From Cryobacterium sp. BB307 (lineage in GTDB: Bacteria > Actinomycetota > Actinomycetes > Actinomycetales > Microbacteriaceae): a DNA stretch of 64,000 bases. Positions 44,866 through 52,688 of the stretch are shown piece by piece. Where the stretch lies: the NCBI RefSeq assembly GCF_012274275.1, contig NZ_JAANZA010000002.1:434001-498000 (forward strand), in the 5' to 3' direction. Positions within the stretch are counted from its first letter, which is position 1. The number at the start of each line of letters is the position of its first letter. The position numbers were made by a program, and so were the translations under genes. Under the pieces are notes generated by a model. It did not search any database. It worked only from the letters and a program-made list of their open reading frames with translations, and was not told the DNA's origin.

Positions 44866-44986
44866 CTTATTTCCGTTCCGCGTGAACTGGTGAACTGGGG
44901 GAAATAACGGAAATGAGCCGGGGCTCCGGGGGTTCTTATTTCCGTTATTTCCTTCATCTACTACCCCCGCGCGAGGCGGAAATAAG
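44866..44986. repeat. Iteron-like inverted repeat cluster beside the primase gene
   Basis: CTTATTTCCGTT appears at 44866 and 44935; the reverse form AACGGAAATAAG (with one or two changes) at 44906 and 44975. Copies 1-2 and 3-4 are each 40 bp apart in opposite orientation. Within it, GGAAATAACGGAAAT (44900-44914) and its complement (44938-44952) form a 15-bp stem. The region is AT-richer than its surroundings. It may be the primase element's origin, or a strong terminator hairpin. Confidence 0.55.
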
Positions 44987-44993
44987 CGGCTCA

Positions 44994-47213
44994 TCAGTAG
45001 TCCTCCTGTCCGCCGAGGCCGGGGATCGGCTGGAGCCCGGTCGGTTTGCTATAGAGGCCCTTGCCGGTCTTGCTGATGTCGCCACGTGCGACCGCGCGTG
45101 AGAGCTTCTTCATGAGGTTGGTCCGCTCTTGTTTGGCGGGGCCCTCCTTAGCGTTCGGGTCCACCCCTACCTGCCGAGCGATGGCCGACCAGGTGACCGG
45201 TCCCGGCTGGTCGCAGATCCAGGCGATGGTCTCGGCGGTGTCCTCGTTCACGACCCGGCGTCCGTCGCGCTTCGCGTTCTCCGCTTCGAGCAGGTCCTGC
45301 ACGCTCCTTGGGGAGTCGCCGATGTACTGGGCCTTCGACACGAACTGGTTGCGGGTTTTGCCCTTGGTGTCACGGCCCTGTACGACTGCGCCGGTCACCT
45401 CGAACAGCATCGACTTGCCGCGAGCGTTCGAGTAGTTCGACTTGTCAATGGTGACGACGCGGTACTGTGACTCCTCATCGACCGCCATGACGAGCAACGA
45501 CCTGAGCGCGTCGCGCCAGACGTGGGAGCCGGACACTTTCTCCCCGGCGACGCCGTGGCCCTTCTTGAAGTGCATGACCACCACGACGGCGATATTCAGT
45601 TCGCGGGCCAGAGCGGCCAGCGGGTCCAACGCGTTGCGCACGTCTTTCTGGCCGTTCGGGTCACCGTCGACGAAGCTGAGGATCGGATCGAGGACGAGCA
45701 TCTTCGCGTCCGTATCAATCAACATCTGGCGGATGGTCGGCAGGTCCTTGGTGAGTTGCATTACCGTGTCGACCGACTGACCCTGCACCACCTCGATCGC
45801 AGGTTGCACCACACTCACGCGGTTCATGTCAGCACCAGCCACGTTTAGGCGTGGTGCGAGCTGACGACTGGTGTCGTCCTCTCCCGCGACGATCAGCACC
45901 GATGCGGGCTGCCCCTTGAGGTCACCCTCGAACTTGCCGCGTGTGAGCCCGGCGACCAGCCACGAGATGAGCGTCGATTTGCCGATGCCCGCCCAGCCGG
46001 CGATGCCGGTAAGGATACCGAGCGGGATCACCTCATCCCACGCCCACTCCGTCACTTCGAACTCGACATCGGCCAGGTTCACGAGGTTGAGGGTCCGCTT
46101 CGAGTTCCCGCCCGTGGAGACCGTTGGGGGCTTCTCGCGGTTGTTCCAGGCGCTCCGGATTGCGAGCTTCACCGCGTGGCGCTCCGGCGGTTTCCTGCTG
46201 TAGCCGTTGCGGTGGTAGCCCCAGACCTGATCTTCAAGGTCGGACAAATCCGGTGCGACTTGGGCGACTGCCTCTGCCACCACGTCGATTGGGAGGTCCA
46301 TCCGCTTGCGGTCGCCAACTGTCTGGCGGGCCGAGGCGATCTTCGCTCCCACCTGCTCGATGCCCCATGCCTCGTCGGTCGGCGCGTGCTCCCGGACGAG
46401 CGCCTCGGCTTCGGCGGCGGTGAGTTCGAAGAACGGGACGTTGGCGAGTTCCAGCAGACTGCACGCCTGACTGAAGGTGCCCTCGTCCCAGCCTGCGCCC
46501 TCCGACCATGGGCCGTGCATTGCCTGCAGTCTGGCGATGCACCCGTTGACGGAGGCACGCTCGTAATGGGTCCCGCCGCTGTAGGCGTCGTCCCCGGCAT
46601 AGGCCGCGACGGCCTCCGGTGCCTCTTCCTTGACCTGGCGCGGCGCAGGGGTGCTCAGGTAGCTGACGAGCCACTCCGGCATCACGGCGACCACCGCGTC
46701 GTCGTCCTCGGCGGTGTAGATCACGCCTGTCGCGTGGACTGAGCCCGCCGCCACGGCGTAGGCGTTGCCGCCGCGAACGTCGAGGTTGTAACCGGCCTTC
46801 TTGAACGGCGAACGGTTTCCGAAATGTACGCCCTCGGGCTCGGCGAAGTAGTAGTGCCAGCCCTTCGCACTCCGCACCTTGTAGGTGACTGGTACCTCGA
46901 CCCCCTTATCGCGGCAGAACCGTTCGAAATCGCCGAGGGTGTCCTCGTCGAGGATCACCACGCCGGAGGGTCCGCAGACCACGCCGAGGTTGTAACCCTC
47001 AGCTCGCCACTTGCGGACGAGGCCGGGGTCGTTGCTGGCCCGCCGGACGTGGCTCCCAATCGGGTGCTTGCCGCGCTCGGTGCAGGTGTCCGGTTTGTGG
47101 GTGCCGCTCTTGGGCGCGAGGCACTGTGGCGCAGTGGGGTCGTCCAGCGGCGCGAAGTGGAAGCGCTCGACCTGTGAGGCCGTGCGGGTGACGTGTCCGA
47201 TCTTCGGGGTCAT
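44994..47213 (-). CDS. Primase-polymerase / RecA-fold helicase replication protein
   Basis: 739 aa. Residues 20-200 match bifunctional primase-polymerase domains: CTERGKHPIG, LGVVCGPSGVVILDED with the acidic pair, RSAKGWHYYF and NLDVRGGNAYAVAAGS. Residues about 390-600 form a RepA/RecA-like ATPase with Walker A GWAGIGKST and Walker B KMLVLDPILSFVDGD. The C-terminus has a winged-helix-like segment (VTWSAIARQVGV). It could start and unwind replication of the element independently of the plus-strand initiator. It overlaps a 45-aa ORF upstream. Confidence 0.88.
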   Translation of the reverse strand: MTPKIGHVTRTASQVERFHFAPLDDPTAPQCLAPKSGTHKPDTCTERGKHPIGSHVRRASNDPGLVRKWRAEGYNLGVVCGPSGVVILDEDTLGDFERFCRDKGVEVPVTYKVRSAKGWHYYFAEPEGVHFGNRSPFKKAGYNLDVRGGNAYAVAAGSVHATGVIYTAEDDDAVVAVMPEWLVSYLSTPAPRQVKEEAPEAVAAYAGDDAYSGGTHYERASVNGCIARLQAMHGPWSEGAGWDEGTFSQACSLLELANVPFFELTAAEAEALVREHAPTDEAWGIEQVGAKIASARQTVGDRKRMDLPIDVVAEAVAQVAPDLSDLEDQVWGYHRNGYSRKPPERHAVKLAIRSAWNNREKPPTVSTGGNSKRTLNLVNLADVEFEVTEWAWDEVIPLGILTGIAGWAGIGKSTLISWLVAGLTRGKFEGDLKGQPASVLIVAGEDDTSRQLAPRLNVAGADMNRVSVVQPAIEVVQGQSVDTVMQLTKDLPTIRQMLIDTDAKMLVLDPILSFVDGDPNGQKDVRNALDPLAALARELNIAVVVVMHFKKGHGVAGEKVSGSHVWRDALRSLLVMAVDEESQYRVVTIDKSNYSNARGKSMLFEVTGAVVQGRDTKGKTRNQFVSKAQYIGDSPRSVQDLLEAENAKRDGRRVVNEDTAETIAWICDQPGPVTWSAIARQVGVDPNAKEGPAKQERTNLMKKLSRAVARGDISKTGKGLYSKPTGLQPIPGLGGQEDY

Positions 47214-47347
47214 CGACGCCCGATCGCCCAGGCGAACAGGAGACCGTAACCGATGTAGGCGAGAAGCCCGGTGATCGTGACGGTGCCGTAGAACAGGTCA
47301 TCGTGGTTCATCTGCCAGCGGCGGCGGGGTTGGGGTTTCGAACTCAT
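47210..47347 (-). CDS. 45-aa single-pass membrane protein
   Basis: A basic N-terminus (SSKPQPRRRW) is followed by one hydrophobic segment (YGTVTITGLLAYIGYGLLFAWAI). The stop overlaps the primase start as ATGA and the start overlaps the upstream 41-aa ORF as ATGA, so it is translated within the operon. Function unknown. Confidence 0.6.
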   Translation of the reverse strand: MSSKPQPRRRWQMNHDDLFYGTVTITGLLAYIGYGLLFAWAIGRR

Positions 47348-47469
47348 GCCGACACCGCCCTAGTGGCGGCGCTCGCAGGGGCGGCGAACAAGACTCGAAG
47401 GAGCCAATGCAGATCCGCGTCGGGGATCGGCTCTGCTTCCCAATGTGTGATCGTGGGTCGGTGAAGCAC
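47344..47469 (-). CDS. 41-aa first ORF of the primase operon
   Basis: GTG start with a perfect AGGAGG eight bases upstream on the minus strand; product MLHRPTITHWEAEPIPDADL and a C-terminal Ala-rich end. The stop overlaps the next start as ATGA. It is the first gene after the operon's leader hairpin. No homology recognised; it may be a leader or a small protein. Confidence 0.55.
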   Translation of the reverse strand: MLHRPTITHWEAEPIPDADLHWLLRVLFAAPASAATRAVSA

Positions 47470-47488
47470 CGTAACCTCCTGAGGTCAC

Positions 47489-47511
47489 GGGCGCTTGCAT
47501 GACAAACGCCC
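47489..47511 (-). promoter_or_regulatory. Leader hairpin upstream of the primase operon
   Basis: Nine-base arms (47489-47497 and 47503-47511) pair fully on the minus-strand RNA with one G-U, loop UCAUG. It lies about ten bases before AGGAGG of the first ORF. It contains TTGCATGACA, also found upstream of the methyltransferase at 50568. It could be an operator or a translational control structure. Confidence 0.4.
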
Positions 47512-47924
47512 ATGGTTCCGTCGCTCGCCGCATCTGTTGACACGCGGTGAGCAACCCGATCCACGGGCGTGGGTATCGACTGCCGGTGTTGCCACCGACT
47601 CCCCGGACATGGTGCCTTCTTGCCAGCCCAGCGGAAACGCGACCCTGAGGTCCGTCAGCCTTTGTTTAGTTGTCTATCTGAAACCATCAAAACACAGCCG
47701 CGAGGTTGGATGCTATGCCTTCAACTGGGAAGGTGCTGCATGACTTTGAGTCAAGCCGTCATGCTCGTTCCGGGGCCGAATCACCGCTGGTAAAATGAGG
47801 GTTGGTCGGTTGGTTCCGTTCCGTGGTCTATCTCGGCTTGGCCCTCGCTATGGCGGGGGCCTCGTCGCCCGAGTTTCGTCGTCGGAGGCCGGTTCCGGTA
47901 AGAATCCTCGATATGGTGTGAGCC
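47512..47924. other. Intergenic region between divergent operon and restriction gene
   Basis: About 410 bp between the minus-strand primase operon and the plus-strand restriction gene. Short ORFs occur but lack ribosome binding sites and coding bias. It should hold two divergent promoters; no boxes are convincing. A GC-rich imperfect hairpin near 47849 and GTGAGCC before the restriction ATG are the only visible features. Confidence 0.5.
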
Positions 47925-48734
47925 ATGACGCCAAACGCCGACGAGGAGCCAACACTCGACATTGAGGTTGAAGATGCTACTGATGCTGGCGACGAGCCTT
48001 CCAGCACAGGCCTGAGCATTGATGTCGACGAGTCTCCCGAGACGCTCGGTCAGACACTTGAGACAATGCACGAGCTGTACACGAAGGATCGGGTCAACGC
48101 CGTTCGAGGCCAGCACTTCATCAAGACGCTCCATGGTTACATTGCTGAACAACTCCGTGCGCGCCTCCACCCCGACGCTTTCAAGGACGGCGTTCGAGTT
48201 ATCGAGGAGGCGAGCATCCTCGGCTCGCACAAGACCAAGGACGTCGATGTCGCGGTGGTGCACCCCTCCAGCGGCCCGCTACTCCTTGTAGGTGTCCGTA
48301 GCCAGATGAGCTCAATCGGAAAGAACGTGCTCACCTATTACCAAGACATTGTGGGCGAGGCCGTGAGCCTACAGGAGCGTTATCCGATGACGATCCACTC
48401 CTACGTTTACCTCCATCCGTACTCGTATGTCGAGGTGAAACCGGCCACCAAGACCTTGCCCGAGCGCAACATCGTAGTCACGCCGGATCACACCCGTTAC
48501 GCGAAAATGTACAGAGCGATCGCGGGCCGCGACGACAAGCTTTACCGCACCGTCAGCGGCATCTACGATCAGTTCGCTTACATGGTGGTCGACTTTGACA
48601 AGTCGCCCGCTCTGCTCCGTGACGACATCGTGAACGCGGCGAGCCCAGATACTGACCTGTCCATCGAGACGTTCGTGGACCGGGTTATCGACACCTATAA
48701 GCGGCGCAACATTTGGCTAGACCTGTTTATCTAG
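47925..48734 (+). CDS. Probable type II restriction endonuclease (PD-(D/E)xK-like)
   Basis: 269 aa. An acidic N-terminus of about 45 residues is followed by a compact domain: EEASILGSHKTKDVDVAVV, then LLLVGVRSQMSSIGKN. The D-x-D strand followed by a strand with V-R-SQ and SSIGKN resembles the nuclease core of some type II restriction enzymes, though the canonical E-x-K reads G-V-R here. Its main support is context: it overlaps the end of a DNA methyltransferase gene tail-to-tail by 8 bp. The recognition sequence cannot be read. It could instead be an inactive relative. Confidence 0.55.
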   Translation: MTPNADEEPTLDIEVEDATDAGDEPSSTGLSIDVDESPETLGQTLETMHELYTKDRVNAVRGQHFIKTLHGYIAEQLRARLHPDAFKDGVRVIEEASILGSHKTKDVDVAVVHPSSGPLLLVGVRSQMSSIGKNVLTYYQDIVGEAVSLQERYPMTIHSYVYLHPYSYVEVKPATKTLPERNIVVTPDHTRYAKMYRAIAGRDDKLYRTVSGIYDQFAYMVVDFDKSPALLRDDIVNAASPDTDLSIETFVDRVIDTYKRRNIWLDLFI

Positions 48735-50535
48735 TTCGCCACTTGGTGAGAGTCTGGATGCCCTCTGCGATCAGGTCAGCACCCTCAGAACCGAAGGACT
48801 TCCGGAGGCTCACCGCTCCACACTCATAGGCGGCGGCGATGTCACCGGATCTAAGGGCGGCGTCGATCTGATCGATGTCACCTGTGACGCGGTCGGGGTG
48901 TAGCACAGTCACGCGGGAGGCCTCATTGGGTACCATCACGACCACGCCCCCACCGAGTGAGTGCACTTCGAGACCGATGCTCAAAAGCGTGAGCGGGTTG
49001 TACCAAGATGCAGCGAGCTGCTGGACCGTTCCTGAACGAAGGTAAGCGCAGAGGAGACTGTTTGAGGCAACCCAGGACGCGTCATTGATGAGCAGGAGCG
49101 GACGTTCACTGAACACTGTGACGATGGCATCCGGAGATTTGACGCCCGGCACCGTGTACCACGGGGACCGTATCCGGGCCTTGTAGCCATCTGAGACGCC
49201 CGCCCGCTCTCCCTTGCGTACGTACCGTCTTTCGCCTTCTGTGAGTTCGCCATCTGGGAGCCACAGGTGGTCGACCACTTCTTCGCCCACACCCGATGTC
49301 CGGAGGCCGTGTCCACGTAACTTCCGGGCGTTGATGAGAGAGCGGCGAAGACTGGTCTCCGGGAGTTTGTACTTGCGAATCGTCTCGGCGTCCGGATGGA
49401 AATATACTTTGTCGCCCGCGACGTACCCGATTCTGAACGTTACGAGGTCCGACGCTGGGATCGTCCAGCCTTTCTGCGATGCGCCCGACAAGAGCGAGTC
49501 GAGGCCCTCGGGGAGCAGAGCACGCTGGAAGGCTCGCTCGCCCGCGGCAATGGATGCAACGCTGACGCGCCCGCCGACGCTGCCGACGCCCTCCACCATT
49601 GCACCCACACTCTCATAGGCGTCGTAGATGACGTGGTCGGTGGCACCTCCTCGATTGTCGGCAAGCAAGATGAGCACGTCCTGATTGATGTCACCGAAAA
49701 TGCGCTCCCGGCTCCGTAGAACCCGCAGTGAAGCGAAGGATCTGGCGAGGTGCTCCCAAAGCGGGAGCGCATACGCGACGTACGTAAAGTCAAGCGGCAA
49801 GACGACGGCCATCCGCCCTCCCAGCTTGACCGACGCAACCATACGAAGGAGAAACGGCATCCAGATGCTTCCGCTCGGAGCCATTGGCGCGCCGAGGTGC
49901 TCATGCGCCACAGCGAGCGCGCGCTCTCGCGAGCGCGCATCCAGGTGCCTCAGCCGGACATACGGCGGGTTTGCGATCACGCCGTCCGCGAGGGTCGGGG
50001 TGAGGCTCAGAAAATCGCCAATTCGGATCTCATCGGGGGTCACCAGTCCGCGCCGGGTCGCGGTCAGTGCCGTCTCGGCGTCAAGCTCCGCTGCTATCCA
50101 GTTCGGTCGCTTCATTCCTGCGGCAGAGGTCACATCGCCCACAGCCTCCACGAACACACCATCCCCGAGGCTCGGCTCCAAGTAGGTCTCGCCCTCGTGG
50201 CGGACCAACCACTTCGCCATCAGGTGTGCCGCGTCGCCAGGGGTGTAGTACGCGCCGCGTGTGCGACGGTCGGTGGTATGGATTAGGCGGTCGGATCGTG
50301 GCTCCCGGCTCATGGTCGAGGGGCGACCCGGACCGTGCGGGATGAGGGTCTCGATACCGGCCAGATCCTGCTCTCGCCAGACCAGCCCATCGAGCCTTCC
50401 GGCGGGCTCGGGAAGCCACGCCGCGCCCCGACTCCGCCAAGACCGAATGGTCGCCTGTGAAACCCCGAGACGACTCGCGAGACCCTTGGAATCGATTAGC
50501 CCTTCAACCACGCCGGGGTCGTGTGAGATCGTCAT
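48727..50535 (-). CDS. N6-adenine DNA methyltransferase with N-terminal HTH
   Basis: 602 aa. Residues 15-38 are an HTH (DSKGLASRLGVSQATIRSW). The methyltransferase follows: motif X RGAYYTP (93-99), motif I LEPSLGDG (119-126) and motif IV IANPPY (187-192). The rest is a TaqI/Eco57I-like target-recognition region. It should methylate adenine in the site cut by its partner at 47925. HTH-fused methyltransferases such as M.EcoRII and M.SsoII repress their own promoter, and a palindrome lies just upstream here. Confidence 0.85.
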   Translation of the reverse strand: MTISHDPGVVEGLIDSKGLASRLGVSQATIRSWRSRGAAWLPEPAGRLDGLVWREQDLAGIETLIPHGPGRPSTMSREPRSDRLIHTTDRRTRGAYYTPGDAAHLMAKWLVRHEGETYLEPSLGDGVFVEAVGDVTSAAGMKRPNWIAAELDAETALTATRRGLVTPDEIRIGDFLSLTPTLADGVIANPPYVRLRHLDARSRERALAVAHEHLGAPMAPSGSIWMPFLLRMVASVKLGGRMAVVLPLDFTYVAYALPLWEHLARSFASLRVLRSRERIFGDINQDVLILLADNRGGATDHVIYDAYESVGAMVEGVGSVGGRVSVASIAAGERAFQRALLPEGLDSLLSGASQKGWTIPASDLVTFRIGYVAGDKVYFHPDAETIRKYKLPETSLRRSLINARKLRGHGLRTSGVGEEVVDHLWLPDGELTEGERRYVRKGERAGVSDGYKARIRSPWYTVPGVKSPDAIVTVFSERPLLLINDASWVASNSLLCAYLRSGTVQQLAASWYNPLTLLSIGLEVHSLGGGVVVMVPNEASRVTVLHPDRVTGDIDQIDAALRSGDIAAAYECGAVSLRKSFGSEGADLIAEGIQTLTKWRTR

Positions 50536-50553
50536 GCAGAGAGCTTAACGCAA

Positions 50554-50573
50554 ATGCAACGGGTGCGTTGCAT
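50554..50573. promoter_or_regulatory. Palindrome upstream of the methyltransferase start
   Basis: ATGCAAC, six bases, GTTGCAT: a perfect inverted repeat 19-38 bp before the ATG. It is a candidate operator for the methyltransferase's own HTH. The 50536-50806 gap to the next gene contains no ORF that I trust. Confidence 0.5.
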
Positions 50574-50806
50574 GACACGTCGAGGAGGATGAACCCATTT
50601 TCACGCGGACCACCGACAATCGCGCAACAGCAAGGAGGGCGTTGGCCCGACCAAGAAACACATGCCAGCTCGATGCTGAAACAAGTGCCTGCGGCGCGAG
50701 ATTCTGCTCTAGCCTCGGTACCAATAGCTGATCGCGCGACCGACTCCAAGACGGACCGGCGGGTGTTGCGCGCGCTAACCATGGCTTCATCAATGAGGAG
50801 GATCGA

Positions 50807-51100
50807 TTGGAATCGCTAAAGAAGGACGATAGCTACACCTTCACGTATCAGTTCGAGTACATCGCCAAGAATCACGGGAACGACAACTACGACATCGACA
50901 ACGCCACGATGAACGTTCGCGTCGAGTGGAGTGATTCGCAGGCGGGATATGTAGTCACATACGACGTCCCCGACATGCACAAGATCGACCTGGCTCAGGG
51001 GAACACTGATGCTGAGGGCTTCTACGAGGACAATGTGTACTGGCGGTTGATGGATGACCTAGCGAGCAACGGCATCCATGCGGAGAGCATCGCTTTGTAG
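50807..51100 (+). CDS. Hypothetical protein, 97 aa
   Basis: The TTG start follows GAGGAGG at ideal spacing. The product is small, acidic and beta-rich (DSYTFTYQFEYIAKN, MNVRVEWSDSQAGYVVTYDV), without signal peptide or membrane segment. Codon and base use are less GC-rich than the core genes. It stands alone between the R-M pair and the DndB-like gene. Its size and acidity would fit a DNA-mimic or an anti-restriction protein, but this is speculation. Confidence 0.6.
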   Translation: MESLKKDDSYTFTYQFEYIAKNHGNDNYDIDNATMNVRVEWSDSQAGYVVTYDVPDMHKIDLAQGNTDAEGFYEDNVYWRLMDDLASNGIHAESIAL

Positions 51101-51142
51101 AGTCGGAGGCTCTGCCGGTGTGATTAGCCCGAGGAAAAAACC

Positions 51143-51174
51143 AAGGAGGCCCAGCGCGATGGCTGGGCCTCCTT
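51143..51174. terminator. Bidirectional terminator between convergent genes
   Basis: Thirteen-bp arms (51143-51155 and 51162-51174), 6-nt loop. On the minus strand the stem is followed by GGTTTTTTCC, a classic intrinsic terminator for the DndB-like gene; it also follows the 97-aa gene on the plus strand. Confidence 0.85.
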
Positions 51175-51187
51175 CGTGATGGCACGC

Positions 51188-52315
51188 TTACACGGTCTCC
51201 GGCACGCGCTCTTCCAGTCCGGCACGGCGCATGAGCTCTGCGGCGACAGCGCGACGCGTCTGGAAGCTCATCCGAAGCTGCTGCTTGCCGGACGTGTTGA
51301 CGAGCGCACCGAGCTTTGTCCAGACGGGGTTGTCGTACGAGAAGTAGTCGACCTTCTCGCCCTCGCTGTAGACAGGCTCAGCGAGAGGAGCCAGGACGTC
51401 CGCAGGATCGAGGTCGCGCTTGTATATCTCGTAGGCTACGGCGATCACGCCGTGGATGGAGAGTGCCGTCCCTGCCATCGAAGTGCCGCGAAGTGCCATA
51501 CGATCCGACTTCCCCAGGCGCCCGAACTCCGGGCGAACGGCGACGAGGGCGTCCCAGAAATCCACGAGGTACTGCGCCTGTGCCTGCTCTTCGACCTTGT
51601 TCACTGGGTCGCCGTGCCAGAACGACTCCATCGCCTGCGTGAGGGTGTTGAATGCGAAGAGCTTGGAGCTTGACGCTGAGACTGCGTTCTTGAGGACTTC
51701 GACGTTGTCGACGCCAAGGTGCGGGCTGTTCTGCAGCAGGTCCCGGGCAAGGCGCTTGTCAGCGTTGTCCTGGTACGCGAACTTCGCCGCCGTGTCGTTC
51801 ACCTTGTCGCCACGCGTGTTGTAGTCCGATCCGACGCGCGCCGCAAGCTCATCGTCCGCAATCCAGATGCGCGTGGCGAACGGGGTAGTGACCTCGAACG
51901 AGCCCACCGGGTTGTTCACTGCCCGGATGATGGCCGTGATACGCGACTGCGAATCGACTGCGGTATCGAGGTGGCCGGACCAGAGTGTGAGCGTCAGGTC
52001 TCCATCTTCATCCTGCTCGATCTCGTAGTCACTATTGGTGGGGTTGAGGCGGACGCTGAGGTTGCCGATGACTGCGTCGTTCTGCAGCAACTCCTCGACC
52101 CACCGCTCGACCTTCCGGCGGGTCTTGGCGCCCATCTTCTCGGTCTGCCAATCGGGGCGGATGTTGCCGCCGTACTCCAGCACTCCGGTGTTCAGGCTCT
52201 CGGCGAACCACGCACCCGTCATGATTCCTTCATAGTGGGTCGTTCCTGCGTCGGTCACCTTGCGAAGGTGGCGGATCACGGCGACCGGATCTCCCTGGTA
52301 GTTGCCCATTTTCAT
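51188..52315 (-). CDS. DndB/DGQHR-like protein
   Basis: 375 aa. Features resembling the DndB/DGQHR family: YEGIMTGAWFAESLNTGVLEY, then SGHLDTAVDSQSRITAIIRAV where DSQSR stands in place of the DGQHR motif, and DYNTRGDKVNDT. DndB represses phosphorothioation genes in known dnd systems; here no dndCDE or ssp genes are present. The gene is preceded by four spaced GTACGTG repeats. It may act alone as a DNA-binding regulator. The family call is tentative. Confidence 0.45.
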   Translation of the reverse strand: MKMGNYQGDPVAVIRHLRKVTDAGTTHYEGIMTGAWFAESLNTGVLEYGGNIRPDWQTEKMGAKTRRKVERWVEELLQNDAVIGNLSVRLNPTNSDYEIEQDEDGDLTLTLWSGHLDTAVDSQSRITAIIRAVNNPVGSFEVTTPFATRIWIADDELAARVGSDYNTRGDKVNDTAAKFAYQDNADKRLARDLLQNSPHLGVDNVEVLKNAVSASSSKLFAFNTLTQAMESFWHGDPVNKVEEQAQAQYLVDFWDALVAVRPEFGRLGKSDRMALRGTSMAGTALSIHGVIAVAYEIYKRDLDPADVLAPLAEPVYSEGEKVDYFSYDNPVWTKLGALVNTSGKQQLRMSFQTRRAVAAELMRRAGLEERVPETV

Positions 52316-52353
52316 TCCCTGCTTCCTGCTCGGTCGACCTCCTAACTGGGCCG

Positions 52354-52421
52354 GTACGTGTAAAACTACAGGGGTACGTGCGATTGGTCAATGGGTACGT
52401 GGAAATTTCTTGCAGTACGTG
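52354..52421. repeat. Four GTACGTG repeats at 20-21 bp spacing
   Basis: Direct repeats begin at 52354, 52374, 52395 and 52415. Most read GGTACGTG followed by A-rich bases (TAAAA, GAAAT, TAAAG). The array ends 39 bp upstream of the DndB-like start. Two-turn spacing puts all copies on one DNA face, as for operator arrays, centromere-like sites or plasmid iterons. Confidence 0.7.
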
Positions 52422-52445
52422 TAAAGAGGCCTAAATCTGGCGCCG

Positions 52446-52622
52446 TCACTGCCGCGAGGCGTCGGCGACCGCTGGGGTATCGCGACACTGCGTGCACTGC
52501 CACGTTGGATCGCCCTCGACATCGACGGGTTCCATCCTGTGCAGGCAGGTGGGGCAGTTCGGCGTGTTCAGAGTCTCGTCGCGATAGCGGCCTAGTTCCC
52601 TCTGGCGCTCCAGGTCATCCAT
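52446..52622 (-). CDS. Small zinc-ribbon protein, 58 aa
   Basis: MDDLERQRELGRYRDETLNT followed by CPTC and CTQC pairs 17 residues apart, typical of a small zinc ribbon. It lies between the repeat array and the terminator of the next cluster. The ribosome binding site is weak (GAGTCCCC). The zinc pattern makes chance unlikely; function unknown. Confidence 0.55.
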   Translation of the reverse strand: MDDLERQRELGRYRDETLNTPNCPTCLHRMEPVDVEGDPTWQCTQCRDTPAVADASRQ

Positions 52623-52688
52623 GGTGGGGACTCTACCGCGCCAGGCATACCCGCCCCGGTCTCCCGTGGGGTCTCCGAGACACTGAGA

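Noticed and set aside
47495..47743. Plus-strand ORF of 82 codons in the 47.5-47.9 kb gap
   Set aside because: No ribosome binding site, non-coding composition, and it overlaps the leader region of the minus-strand operon.
51188..52315. Part of a phosphorothioation (dnd/ssp) system
   Set aside because: No cysteine desulfurase, dndC, dndD or dndE-like gene is present in the window.
52354..52421. A short CRISPR array
   Set aside because: Repeats are only about 7-8 bp with 13-bp intervals and no cas genes are near; phased protein-binding sites fit better.
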